Source: Lolliginicoccus suaedae
GTDB taxonomy: Bacteria; Actinomycetota; Actinomycetes; Mycobacteriales; Mycobacteriaceae
Assembly: GCF_008312885.1 (NCBI RefSeq)
Contig: NZ_VSSO01000001.1
Location: 310,001 to 374,000, forward strand
Direction: 5' to 3'
Length of the DNA stretch: 64,000 nucleotides
The notes under the pieces: generated by a model
What the model saw: only the letters and a program-made list of their open reading frames with translations
The model's database searches: none
What the model was told of the DNA's origin: nothing
Shown here: positions 18,946 through 31,000 of the stretch, piece by piece
Layout of the letters: each line of letters opens with the position of its first letter
How positions within the stretch are numbered: the first letter of the stretch is position 1
Program-made: the position numbers and the translations under genes

Positions 18946-18991
18946 AACGCGATAGAAACCGCCGGGATCCCAGGTCGATTTCTATCGCGTT
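18946..18991. repeat. Perfect 13-bp inverted repeat, member of a dispersed repeat pair
   Basis: Arms AACGCGATAGAAA (18946-18958) and TTTCTATCGCGTT (18979-18991) flank a 20-nt spacer containing GGGATCCC. It sits downstream of the NRPS stop and upstream of the monooxygenase, so it may terminate NRPS transcription. The 34 nt from 18980 to 19013 match 62048-62081 at 28 positions, marking a repeat family. Confidence 0.65.
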
Positions 18992-19053
18992 CACGAGTTT
19001 CCGGTGCGTTTGCCACCGCAGCCAGCCCACCGCAGTCAGCCCACCGCGCGCTG

Positions 19054-22000
19054 TCAACCGCTCGCGCCCAGCCTCCGGACGACCCCGTCGGCCAGCGCTG
19101 CCGCGCCCGCCTCGTCTGCCTCCGCTGTATCAGCCGCCAGGATGAGCGTGATCGGCTCGCCAGGAGGGGTCTCGTAGATGCTCGCGACGAGGCCCGTGCG
19201 CGGCTCACCCACCGGGATCGGCAGGAACTGCCCCAGCGCCTCGACCTCCGCATCGAGCGCGGCACGCTGATGATGCATCAGCAGCACCGATGGCCATCGA
19301 GCACCATCCTCGCCGAGCGCGTCCATCTGCTCCGCGTAGCCGAGCGTGGCGTGCGCTACGCGATCGAGCACGCCCGCCCCGGCAGCTCCGTCGAGGCGGA
19401 TGACGTTGAACACGCAGCCCACCGCAGGCTCGAGCCGGGGCTCCTCGCGTCCGGCGACGATCGCCCCCATCGGGGTGCCCGCGGGAAGCTCGGTGGCAAG
19501 AGCATCGTGCACGAGCCCGAACACGCTGCTGCCGCTGGCCCGGACCTGTCGATCGAGCGCGAGCCGGTCGTCCTCGGCGATCGTGCGTGCCACCACCACC
19601 GATTGCTCGCCCGCGCCCGTGCTGGGTAGCGACATCGCAGGATCCAGCGCGGACCTCCAGAACTCGTGCTCGCGCTCCCGCACCCCGCCCGCGAGCTGCT
19701 CGGTCCAGGACACGAAGTCCGGATACGCCACCGGCAACGGCTCCCAGGCAGGCTCCTGCCCGGTCGATCGCGCCGAGTACGCGATGAGCAGGTCCCGCAC
19801 GAGAGGCACCACCGACCATTCATCGATGCCCGTGTAGTGCATCACCAGCAGCAGCGCCTGCCGCCCGTCCGGCTGATCGAGCAGGTGCACCCGAAGAGGT
19901 GGCTCGCGGTGCAGGTCGAACGGTTGCTGCGCCAGCTCGAACGCGCGGCGACCAGCATCGGCGGCCTGCTCCGTGGTCGTCGTCGGATAGGTGCCGGGAA
20001 TCCATGATCTGGCCGGGGCGTCGAGAATGCTGCGCAGGGGCACATGCCGATCGGCCAGATCCCGCACGGCTTGTTCGAGAGCCACTGCGTCGAGAGGCTC
20101 GGCGGGCCAGAACGACAACGCATGACGGCTTGTATCCCGGCCCCCGGCCTGACCCCGCTGCCACTGCCGCACGTGCAGGCGCTGCACTCCGGCCACTGGA
20201 TACGACTGCCCGTCAACGTATTCCGCGACGAGGCGCACGGAATCATCCGGCGCGGCCATGCCTGCACGCTCGGCGAGCGCGGCGACCGTGCCGTCCTCGA
20301 GAACATCACGGACCTGCAGCCGCGTGCCGAGCACGGCGCGCAGCCGCCCCACGAGCTGCATCGCGGCCATCGAATGACCACCGAGATCCAGGAAGCGATC
20401 AGTCCGACCCACGCGAGGCAGGCCCAGCACGTCGGCCATCTCCGTCGCGATCAGCTGCTCGGTCTCGCCCTCGGGCTCCGCGCCGGTGGCGAGCTGCTCC
20501 CAGTCCGGGGCGGGCAGCGCCGCCCGGTCGAGCTTGCCGTTGGGAGTCAGCGGCAGGGGTCCGTCGAGCAGCATGATCACCGCGGGCACCATGTAGTCGG
20601 GCACCAGGCGCGCCACCGTGGCGCGCACGTCACGGGCGTCGGGCGGGCTGGCGAGGCCAGGCTCGGCGGCCACGTAGCCCACCAGCCGGGTCGCTGCGCC
20701 ATCGCCATCGGCGATCACCGCGGCCTGCGCGATGCCGGGGTGCGTGGCGAGCGCGGCAACGATCTCGCCCGGCTCGATGCGGAACCCGCGCACCTTGATC
20801 TGATCGTCCGAGCGCCCCAGGAAGTCGATGGTGCCGTCGCGCAGCCAGCGGGCGCGGTCGCCACTGCGATACATGCGTGCCCCCGCTTCGGCCCACGGGC
20901 AGGCCACGAACCGGCCCGCCGTCACGCCGGGCTTGCCGAGATAGCCCTGGGCGAGCCCGCGCCCGGCGATGTAGAGATCCCCGGCCACCCCGATCGGCAC
21001 GGGGCGCAGCAGCTCATCAAGGACGAGGATCGATTCGTTCGGATCAGGAATGCCGATGGGCAGGCGCTGCTGGCCGGTGGCGCGCGGATCGAAGCCGGGA
21101 TCGACCTGCCAGAGCGTGTTGTTGACCGTCGCCTCGGTCACCCCATAGGCGACGAGGAGGTTGGCCCGGCGAGCGAAGCGCTCGATGACCTTCGGCGGCA
21201 CCACCTCGGTGCCCACGAGCACCGTGCAGCCCTCCGGCAGCTCGCATCCCGCGGGCAGCGCCGCGACCAGCGACGGCGGCAGGATCGCATGGGTGATGCG
21301 ATGCGCGGCAAGGAAATCCGTCAGCTCCGGTCCGGCCGTGCGCGCGTCATCGGGGCAGATCACCAGCTCGGAGGCCGAGCCCAGTGCCATGCATGCCTCG
21401 AACACGGCCACATCGAAGCCGGGCGAGGCGAATGCTAGGACGCGCGAGCCAGGCTCGAGGCGCATCCGCTCGGTGGCGGTCGCCAGCAAGCTCGCGAGCC
21501 CCTCGTGGGTGGAGACCACGCCCTTGGGCTTACCGGTGGACCCGGATGTGTAGATGACATACGCGGGCGCGTCGAGGTGCTGCGGGGCAGGCATCGCGGG
21601 AAGCGTGCCGTCCTCGGCTGTGCCGGCGGGGGCGATCCGCGTCCAATCGACCAGCTGGGCCGGAACGTCACATGCGTGCTGCACGACGTCGGTGACGGCG
21701 GCCGCATCGCCGGGCTGGTGCACGACGAGGACGGGCCGAGCGTCGGCGATCATGTGACCGAGCCGCTCGGTGGGATGCGCGAGGTCCATCGGCATGTAGG
21801 CCGCACCAAGCGCGTGCGTCGCGACGATCGTAGTGATCAGCGCCGCCGAGCGGCCCATCGCCAGGCCCACCACATCACCGGGACGCACCCCGAGCGCGGC
21901 GAGCGCGGCGGCGACCTCTGCGGCATCCCGCGCCAGCCCGGCGTGGGTGAGCACCGTCGAGCCATCACGCACCGCGACACCGTCCGGGTTGGCGCGGGCA

Positions 22001-25000
22001 GCATCCCACGCCATCTCCGCCAGGGTGCGGTCCGCGACCTCGACCGCAGTGTCGTTGAACGCGTGCAGCACGCGCGAGCGCTCGCCGATGACCAGCACAT
22101 CGAGATCAGCGATCGGTGTGCCCGGGTGGCGGACAGCTTGGTCGATCAGGTGTGTCATCCGGTCGGCGAGCATGCTGGCGGTGTCGTGGTCGAACAGGTC
22201 CGCCGAATACTCCAGCCGCAGCTCGAGCCCCTCGGGGGTGTCGGTGAAGTTGAAGACCAGGTCGAACTTCGCGGCGGTCTCGCTGGCACGGACCGGCTCG
22301 ATCCCTGGCACCGTCCACGCCGGAGGTTGTGCGTGATACGCCACCATCACCTGGAACAGCGGATTCAGCGCGAGGGACCGCGCGGGCGCGATGCGCTCGA
22401 CGACCCAGTCGAACGGCACATCGGCGTGGGCGAACGCGGCCACATCGGTCTCGCGGGCCAGGTCGATCAGTTCCGCGACAGTATCGGCGCCCTCGACCCG
22501 GGTGCGCAGCACCACGGTGTTGACGAAGAACCCGACCAGGTCGGCCATGGCTTCCTCATCGCGCCCGGCGATCGGGGCACCCAGCACGATGTCGCTCCCC
22601 GCGCCGAGGCGATGCAGCAGCGCTGCGGTGAGCGCGTGCACGACCATGAAGGCACTGGCTTGCCGGTCGCGGGCGAGGCGTCGCAGGGACGCGTCAGTAG
22701 TGGGATCCAGGGCACGGTCGATGATGCCGCCGGTGAAGCTCGGCACCGCGGGCCGTGCGCGATCCGCCGGCAGCACCAGCTCATCGGGAATGCCGTCGAG
22801 CACAGCAGCCCAATGGTCGAGCTGCTCCGCGGCAAGGCTGTCCGTGCTCATGCGATCGCCGAGCAGCTCCGCCTGCCAGAGCGTCACATCGGCATGCTGC
22901 ACCGGTAGCGGCTCCCAGGCGGGGGCCGCGCCGTCCAGCCGTGCCGCGTAGGCCGTCAGCAGATCGCGCAGGAACGGCCGGTCCGACCATTCATCGGTGG
23001 CGATGTGATGCAGCACGATCACGAGCAGCGACTCGTTCCTGCACTGCACGACGCTGCCGCGCACGGGCAGGTCGCTCGCGAGATCGAAGGGTGTCTCGAT
23101 CGCGGTGCGCGCGTGGGTCATCGCTTCCTCGGCCGTGGCGCAGGCGATCATCTTGATGGCGCTGGCCCGCGCACGGGCCTCCTCGGCGGGGAGGATGCGC
23201 TGCACGATGGTGCCGTCGGCCTCGTCGATGACGGTGCGCAGGATCTCGTGGCGCTCGGCCACGTCGGCCAGCGCGCTGCCGAGGACCTCGGCGTCGAGGG
23301 TGCTGCCGGTGGCGCGCAGCACGAGTGGATAGTTGTAGGCCGCGGATGCGGGGTCGATCTGCTGGAGCAGCCAGAGCCGCCGCTGCGCCGCCGAGGCGGG
23401 CACGGCTTCGGGGCGCTGGCGGGCAGCGAGCACGGGCCGGGCCGCGCTGCCAGTGCTCTCGTGCGCTTCGAGGCGCGTCGCGAGCGCCGCGATGGTGGGC
23501 GCATCGAAGACATCGCGCAGCGACAGGCTCGCGCCCTCGCCGCGCAGGCGGCTGACGAGGGTGGTGGCGAGCAGCGAATGGCCCCCGAGATCGAAGAAGT
23601 CCGCCTCGATGCCGGGCGCGGATCCGAGCCCGAGGATGGTGGCATAGAGCTCCGCGAGGCGTCGTTGCCACAGGGTGGTGGCCACGGCGCCGGTGGCGGC
23701 CGCTCCGAGATCAGGCCGGGGAAGGGCCCGCGCGTCGAGCTTGCCGTTGACGGTCATGGGTAGGTCATCGACCAGCATGATCGCGGCCGGGACCATGTAG
23801 CCGGGCAGGATGGCGCGCAAGCGATCCCGCGCGGCCACGGGATCGACATCCCAGCCCTCCTCGGCGATGGCATAGCCCACGAGCTGGCGCGAACCCGCCA
23901 CATCCATCGGCACGACCGCCGCGCGATGCACGCCGGGCACCCCGAGCAGCGCGGTGGCGATCTCCTGTGGCTCGACGCGATGGCCACGGATCTTCACCTG
24001 GTCATCGGTGCGGCCGAGGTAATCGAGCAGGCCGTCCTCGCGCTGGCGCACCAGGTCCCCGGTGCGGTACATGCGCGCCCCCGTGTTGCCCCACGGGCAG
24101 GCGACGAACCGGTCGGCGGTCTGCGCGGCCCGGCCGAGGTAGCCACGCGCGAGCCCGGCTCCCTCGATGTAGAGCTCACCGGGGGTGCCGGGCGGCACGG
24201 TGCGCAGCCACGGGTCGAGGATCCAGGCCGTGGTGGCGCGGATGGGCGCGCCCACAGTCGGGGTGGCAGAACCGTCGGTGCCACCCCCGAGGGTGTTGAT
24301 GGTGTACTCGGTAGGCCCGTACAGGTTGTAGCCAAGCGTTCCGGGATGCTCGCGCAGGCGATCCCACACGGTCGTGGACACGGCCTCGCCGCCGAGCAGC
24401 ACCAGCCCCGGCACGTGGTCGCCCTCGAGCAGCCCGGCGTCGAGCAGATGCTCGGCGTAGGTGGGGGTGACGTTGATGACGTCGATGCGCTCGCTAGCGA
24501 TGTAGTCGGTCAAGGCGTGGGCGTCGCGGCGCAGGTCCTCGTCGCACACATGCACCTCGTGGCCCTCGACGAGCCACAGCAGTTCCTCCCACGACATGTC
24601 GAACGCGAACGACACGGTGTGCGCGATGCGCAGGACACCCGGGTGGGCCGCCATGACGGGCTCGAAGATCTCCGTGCGGTGGTTGAGCTGCATGTTCGTC
24701 AGCCCCGCGTGCGGGGTGATGACGCCCTTGGGCTTTCCCGTGGAGCCGGAGGTGTAGATCAGGTAGGCGGGATGGCCGAGGCGGCCCGGCGTTCCGGGGG
24801 CGAATCGGCCCAGCTCCGCATCGGTGAGCGGTCCATCGGGCAGGCCAGCGATGACGGCTCGCTCGGTGGGCTCGTCGAGCAGCACCGTGGTCCCGCCGGG
24901 GCAGCGTAAACCGGTCGAGGACGTGGTGAGCAGCACCGCGGGGCGGGCATCGTCGAGGATCGCCTCGAGCCGTGCCACGGGCTGGTCGAGCTCGAGCGGC

Positions 25001-28000
25001 ACATAGGCCGCTCCCGTCCGCAGCACCGCGAACAGCGCGATCACCATCTCCGGCGTGCGGGGCAGACCGAGCGCGATGGTGCGCTCGGGCGCGGCGCCGA
25101 GCGCCAGCAGGCGGCGGGCGAGCTGGTTGATGCGGGCATCGAGAGTCGCGTAATCCAGCACAACGTCGTCGCCGTGCTCGGTGCGGGCGATCAGGGCGGT
25201 GCGGCGGGGGTGCTGGCGCGCGGTCTCGGCGAGCATCTCCGCGATCGTCATATCGGGCACCTCCCCGGCCTCGCCTTGCACCGGCTGCGGCTCGGGAGGC
25301 GCTAGCCGGGCGAGCAGAGTGTCGCTCGGTGCGGACTCCAGCGCGTGCAGCACCGCATCAAGGCGGGCGAGCAGATCCCGCGCGGTCGAGCCGGGGACGA
25401 GCGCCGGGTGATGCTCGGCCTTGATGCGCAGCCGCTCGCCCGGGGTGGCCACCACGGTGAGGGGATAGTGGGTGTGGTCGATGCTGTCCTCGCCTGTGAT
25501 GCCGTGCGCCTCGTGCAGCGCGGCACGGGATCGATCATCGACGAAGTTCTGCACCACGAGCAGCACATCGAACAGGGCTCGGTGGGTGCTCTCCCGCTGG
25601 ATCGCAGCAAGGCCCACGTGCTCGTGCTCGGACATCGCGAGGCGCTCGGACTGCAACCGTGCGAGCAGCTCGGCGATCGCCATGCCCGCGTCGAGCTGGG
25701 CGCGCACCGGCACGGTGTTGAGGAACATGCCGACCACCCCATCGAGGCCATCGACCTCGGGAGGGCGGCCCGCGGTGGTCGCGCCGAGCACCACATCGGC
25801 CCGTCCTAGGTTCTCGCCGATCACGAGCGCGAGCGCTGCGGTGAGCAGCGTATTCAGCGTGACCCCGAGGTTCGCGGCGCGCGCGACCAGCGCGCTGGTG
25901 CGGTGCTCGTCGAGGACGAGGTCGCAGCGCTCGGGCAGCCCGAGCTCTTGGCGTGCCCCTATGGCTTGCGTCCCCGCGATCAGCGACGGCTCGTCGATGC
26001 CCGCGAGGTAGTCGTGCCAGAAGCGCAGCGCGGCTGGCTCGTCGCGGCCCGCGACCCACTCCAGGTAGTCCACGAAGCGTCCCGCGCGCGGCGGCAGGGA
26101 CGCGAAGCCCTGCCCGGCGAACGCTGCCTGGTAGAGCGCGAGCAGATCGGTCACGACGATGCCGTTGGACCAGCCGTCCCACAGCAGGAACTCCCGGTTG
26201 ACGATGAGCCGGTCCACCTCGGGCAGCCGAACCACGGTCAGCCGCCACAGCGGCGGCTCGGTCAGGTCAAAGGGCGTGGCCCGGTCCTCCGCAGCGATCT
26301 GCTCGGCCCGCGCGGCGGCATCCTCGGCAGTTGTGGCGCGCAGGTCGTGCTCGATCATCGGCACGCGCGGGTCCGCGGAGACTAGCTGGATCACCTCCTC
26401 GCCGTCGCGGACGAACCCGGCGCGCAGGGTCGGGTGGCGGCTCTGCAGCTCGGTGACCGCGGTGGCGAGCGCATCAAGATCGAGGCGCTCGTGGAAGTCG
26501 AGGTGGAACTGCGCGGTGTAGATGTCCTGCTCGGCGATCTCGGCCTGGAAGTGCAGGCCCTCCTGCAACGGGGAGAGCGGCCACAGTGCCTCCACGCCCC
26601 GGCCATGCCGACACTCGATGGCGGCGATGCGCTGCTGATCGAGGTCGAGCAGTGGCACATCGATCGGTGCGAGCAGCGGTGCGCCGGAATGCGCGGCCCC
26701 GGTATCGGCAATCTCGACCAGGGCGCCGCGCACTGCGTCGGCGAACTTTTCCGCAGCTGCGGCGTCGAGGACAGTGGTGGGCCAGGACAGGTGCGCGACC
26801 AGCGCTGAGCCGCCCTCGGCATCCTGCTCTGTCCAGGCATTGATGATCACTGCGTACGGGCCCGCGAGGTCAGCGTCGGGCGTGTTGCGCAGCGCGGCGG
26901 TCTCGGGGGCAGGCTGCCACGGCTCGGTGGACGGCGCGGGCAGGGTGCCCAGGTAGTTCACCAGCACCTGGGCGTTCGCGCCGGTGGCGAGGAGTGGCGC
27001 GGTGCGGGCGTCGAGGTAGCGCAGCACGCCATGCCCGGCGCCGCCGGAGCGCGGGCGTCGCATCGTGTCCTTCGCCGCGAGCAGGATCCCGGTCGCGGTC
27101 GTGGCGGGCGGGACCCGGACAGGCGTGACGGCCGTGAACCAGCCGACCGTGCGGGAGGCATCCACCCCGGGGACGAGGTGGTCGAGGACGTCGCGGCCGT
27201 GCCGCTCGAGGTCGATGAGCACATCGCGGGCCGTGCCCGGCTCGGTGGTGGCGCGCCAGCGGTGCGCGGCGAGGGAGACGGCGGCGACGATCGTCTCGGT
27301 GATCGTGGTGCCCGCGACGCGCGAGGCGTGCTGGTGCAAGCGGGATGCGTGCTCCTGGTCCAGGCGGATCATGGTGCTGGCGCTGTCCCCGGCCTGGCCC
27401 CGCGCTTCGTGGTCGAGCAGGCCCGCGCCTGGCGCGGTGGTGGCGCGCCAGTGGTCGAGCTCATCGAGCCAGGAGGAAGTGCCCGCGGCGAGCGCGGTGG
27501 CGAACTGCTTGAGGCTGGTGGTGGCGGCGGGCAGCTCGGTGTGCCCGTGCAACGCGGTGGCGAGGTCCTCGAGCAGGATCGGCCAGGACACCCCGTCCAC
27601 GGCGAGATGGTGGGCGACGATGAGCAAGCGCCCTATGCCAGCGTTGTCGGGATCGGCTGGCTGGAGCACGACGGACTCGATCATGCCGCCCTGCTCGGGG
27701 TCGAGCCGCCCGGTGGCCGCATCGGACTCGGCAGCAACAATCGCCTCGCGCTCGCCTGGCACATCGGGCCAGGAGGCGGTGCGCACATGATCGGCGGCCT
27801 GCACGGAGCCCGGCCCGTCGATGGTCAGCTCCCACACGCCGGGCGCGTGGATGCTCAGGCGCTGGCGCAGCGCGTCGTGGTGGTCGATCACGATTTGCAG
27901 CGCATCCGTGACTGCCTCGGCGGTGATCCCGGCGGGCAGGTTGACCAGCGCGGCCTGGCTGAATCGGCGGATGCTGCCGCCCCACTGCGCGAGGTGCTGC

Positions 28001-31000
28001 GCGACAGGCAGGGCTGGAAAGCTGCCAAGGGCGTCGACGTGCTGCTCAGGGGCGCGGGGGGCTTGCTCGCGGGACGGCAGGGCCGTCGCCACGATGCGCG
28101 CGGCAGTCCGATGCTCGAACACTTGGGCAGGGGTGATCGCCCAGCCTGCCCGGCGGGCGGCATTGACCAGCCGGATCGCGAGGATGCTGTCGCCACCGAG
28201 GGTGAAGAAGTCCTCATCGATCCCGACCGTGCCCGTGGCGAGAACTGTGGCCATGAGCGCCGCGAACGCAGTGGCATCGCCGGCCGGGGTGGTGGCGCGA
28301 TCCTCCGCTACCTGGCGCGCTGCGGCTTCAGCGGGAGCCGGGAGGGCGCGATGGTCGAGCTTGCCGCTCGGGGAGACCGGCATCGCATCGAGCACGATGA
28401 TCGCGGCGGGCCGCATCGCCTCGGTGAGACGATCGGCGAGAGCGTCGCGCACCGCATCGGCGAGGCTGTCGCGAGAATCATCAGCAGCCACGACGTACAG
28501 CAGGACGCGGGCCGCGGAGCCATCAACGATCGCGGCAGCCTGGGCAACACCGGGCACCTCCCGCGCTGCGGCGGCGATCTCGCCGAGCTCGATGCGCTGG
28601 CCACGGATCTTCACCTGGCCATCCGCGCGTCCCCGGTAGTGCAGCACGCCCCCGCGCCATACCGCGCGATCACCGGTGCGGTACATGCGCGCGCCCGAGG
28701 TCGAGGCCGGGTCGGCGACGAAGCGCTCCGCCGAGAGCGCGGGCCGCTGGTGGTAGCCGCGCGCGAGCTGGATCCCGGTGAGGTACAGCTCGCCCTCCAC
28801 GCCTTCGGGCACGGGCCGCAGGAACCCGTCGAGCACGTGCAGCCCGGTGTTCCATACCGCGCCGCCGAGCGGGATGTCCGCGGGCAAGGCCTGGTCCGTG
28901 GAGGTCTCGACGCGCGGGGCGAACGTCACGTCCACCGCGGCCTCGGTGGGGCCATAGAGATTGTCGAGCCGCACGCCGGGCAGTCGCGAGCCCACGCTGG
29001 CAGCGACCACGGGCGGCAGGGCCTCGCCGCTGCACACCAGCACGCGCAGCGAGCGCGCCACCGAGGCAGCCGCGCCAGGACCGGCGGTATCGAGGTAGCC
29101 GAGGAACACCTCGAGCATGGTGGGGACGAAATGCGCGATCGTGACGTTCTCGCCGGCGATGAGGCGGGCGAGGTAGTCCGGGTCGCGGTGGCCGCCGGGG
29201 CGGGCCATCACTAGGCGCGCGCCGGCGATCAGCGGCAGGAAGAACTCCCACACCGACACATCGAAGCTCGCGGGGGTCTTCTGCACCACGGTGTCGGTGG
29301 CGTCGAGCCGGTACTCGTGCTGCATCCAGTGCAGGCGGTTGGCGATGGCCTCCTGGGGCACCAGCACGCCCTTGGGCCGGCCGGTGGAGCCGGAGGTGTA
29401 GAGCAGGTAGGCGGCGTCCGCGGGGCGAGGGACGGGCAGCGGTAGGCGCTCAGGCGTCCCGGCGGCGGCATCGCTTGTGGCCAGGACAGGGATCCCCAGC
29501 CCGGCGGCCGCGGCAACTATCGCGCCGGGATCCTCGCTGCCGGTCGTCACGAGCAGCGCGGCGGGGCGGGCGTCGTCGAGCATCATCGACAGCCGCTGCG
29601 CCGGGTAGTCAGTGTCGAGCGGCAGGTATGCGGCGCCGCAGCGGATCACCGCGACGAGCGCGACGAGCAGCTCCACCGAGCGGGGCACGTGGATCGCGAC
29701 GATCGATCCCGGACCCGCGCCCCGCGCTGCGAGGCGGTGGGCGAGAGCGACGGTGCGCGCGTCGAGCTCGGCGAAGGTGAGAGTGGTTCTGTCATCGAGG
29801 ACCGCATCGCGGGAGGAGCAGCGCTGCAATGCCTCCTCGATCATCCCGGCCAGCGTGCGGGGAGCGAGCTCCACAGCGGCGGGACCTTGCCGGTCCCCGG
29901 CCAGCGCGATGGCCTCCACAGGGGTGCGGGGATCGCGCGCGAGCGCCCCGAGGACGGTGGCGAGACTGGTGGCGGCAGCATCCCGCAGCATCGGATCGAT
30001 CCCGGCCTGCGACTTGATCTCCAGCGATAGTGACTCGCCGGGCATCGCGATGAGCGTCAGGGGGTAGGCGGGCTGCTCGTCGACCCGGATGCCGGTGATG
30101 CGCACCGTGCCCGTCGGATCGGTGATGGGCCCGTCGCCGAGCGGATAGTTCTCCACCACCACCAGCGACAGCGGCCCGGTTTCCGGCACGATGCCGCGCA
30201 ATCCGGTCACACCGACGTGATGGTGGTCGAGCAGTGCCGACTGCTCCTGCTGCACCCGCGCGGCGAGCTCGATGATCGGCTCGCCGGGCGCGATGGTGAC
30301 GCGCGCGGGCACGGTGTTGATGAACAGCCCCGCGACGGTGGCGAGCCCGGGCAGCTCGGGGATCGCGCGCCCGGAGACGGTGGTGGCGAGCAGCAGATCG
30401 GCGCTACTGGTGGCGCGGGCGAGCACGACGCCCCAGGCGGCATGCAGCAACGTGCTCAGCGTCAGGCCATGCTGGCGCGCGGTGGCGAGCAGATCGCCGG
30501 TGGCCACGGTGCCGAGGTCGATGGTCCTCGAACCGGCCGCCGCAGTGGCATCGTTGGGCAGATCAGGCTGGTCGGGCAACGCGGCGAGCGCGGCGGACCA
30601 GGCCTCGCGGGCCGCGGCGGCATCGCGCTCGGCCAGCCATCGGTGGTGCTCGCGCAGGATGGCGAGCTCCCGCGCGGCGTGCTGGGCGGGAGCCTCGCCC
30701 TGCTCGGCGCCGAGGCCCTCCAGCAGATCCTGGATCATCAGCGGGATCGACCAGCCATCCGCGATCAGGTGGTGGATGGACTGCACGAGCACGCTCGTGC
30801 CATCCGGACGGCGCGCCAGGGTGAACCGCACCAGCGGCGCCTCGTGCAGGTCGAGCGGCAGCCGGTCGGCCGCGCAGACGGCCTCGAGGTCCGCGTCGTC
30901 GCGCACATCAATGACTCGCAGCGCCACGGGGCCCGGTGTGGTGATGGCCTGCACGGCCCGCCCGTCGTCGAGCTCGGCGATCGCCGCGCGCAGGGCGGGG

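Noticed and set aside
19054-20000. Thioesterase or reductase domain at the NRPS C-terminus
   Set aside because: No GxSxG or Rossmann motif is present; the residues fit a condensation-type fold.
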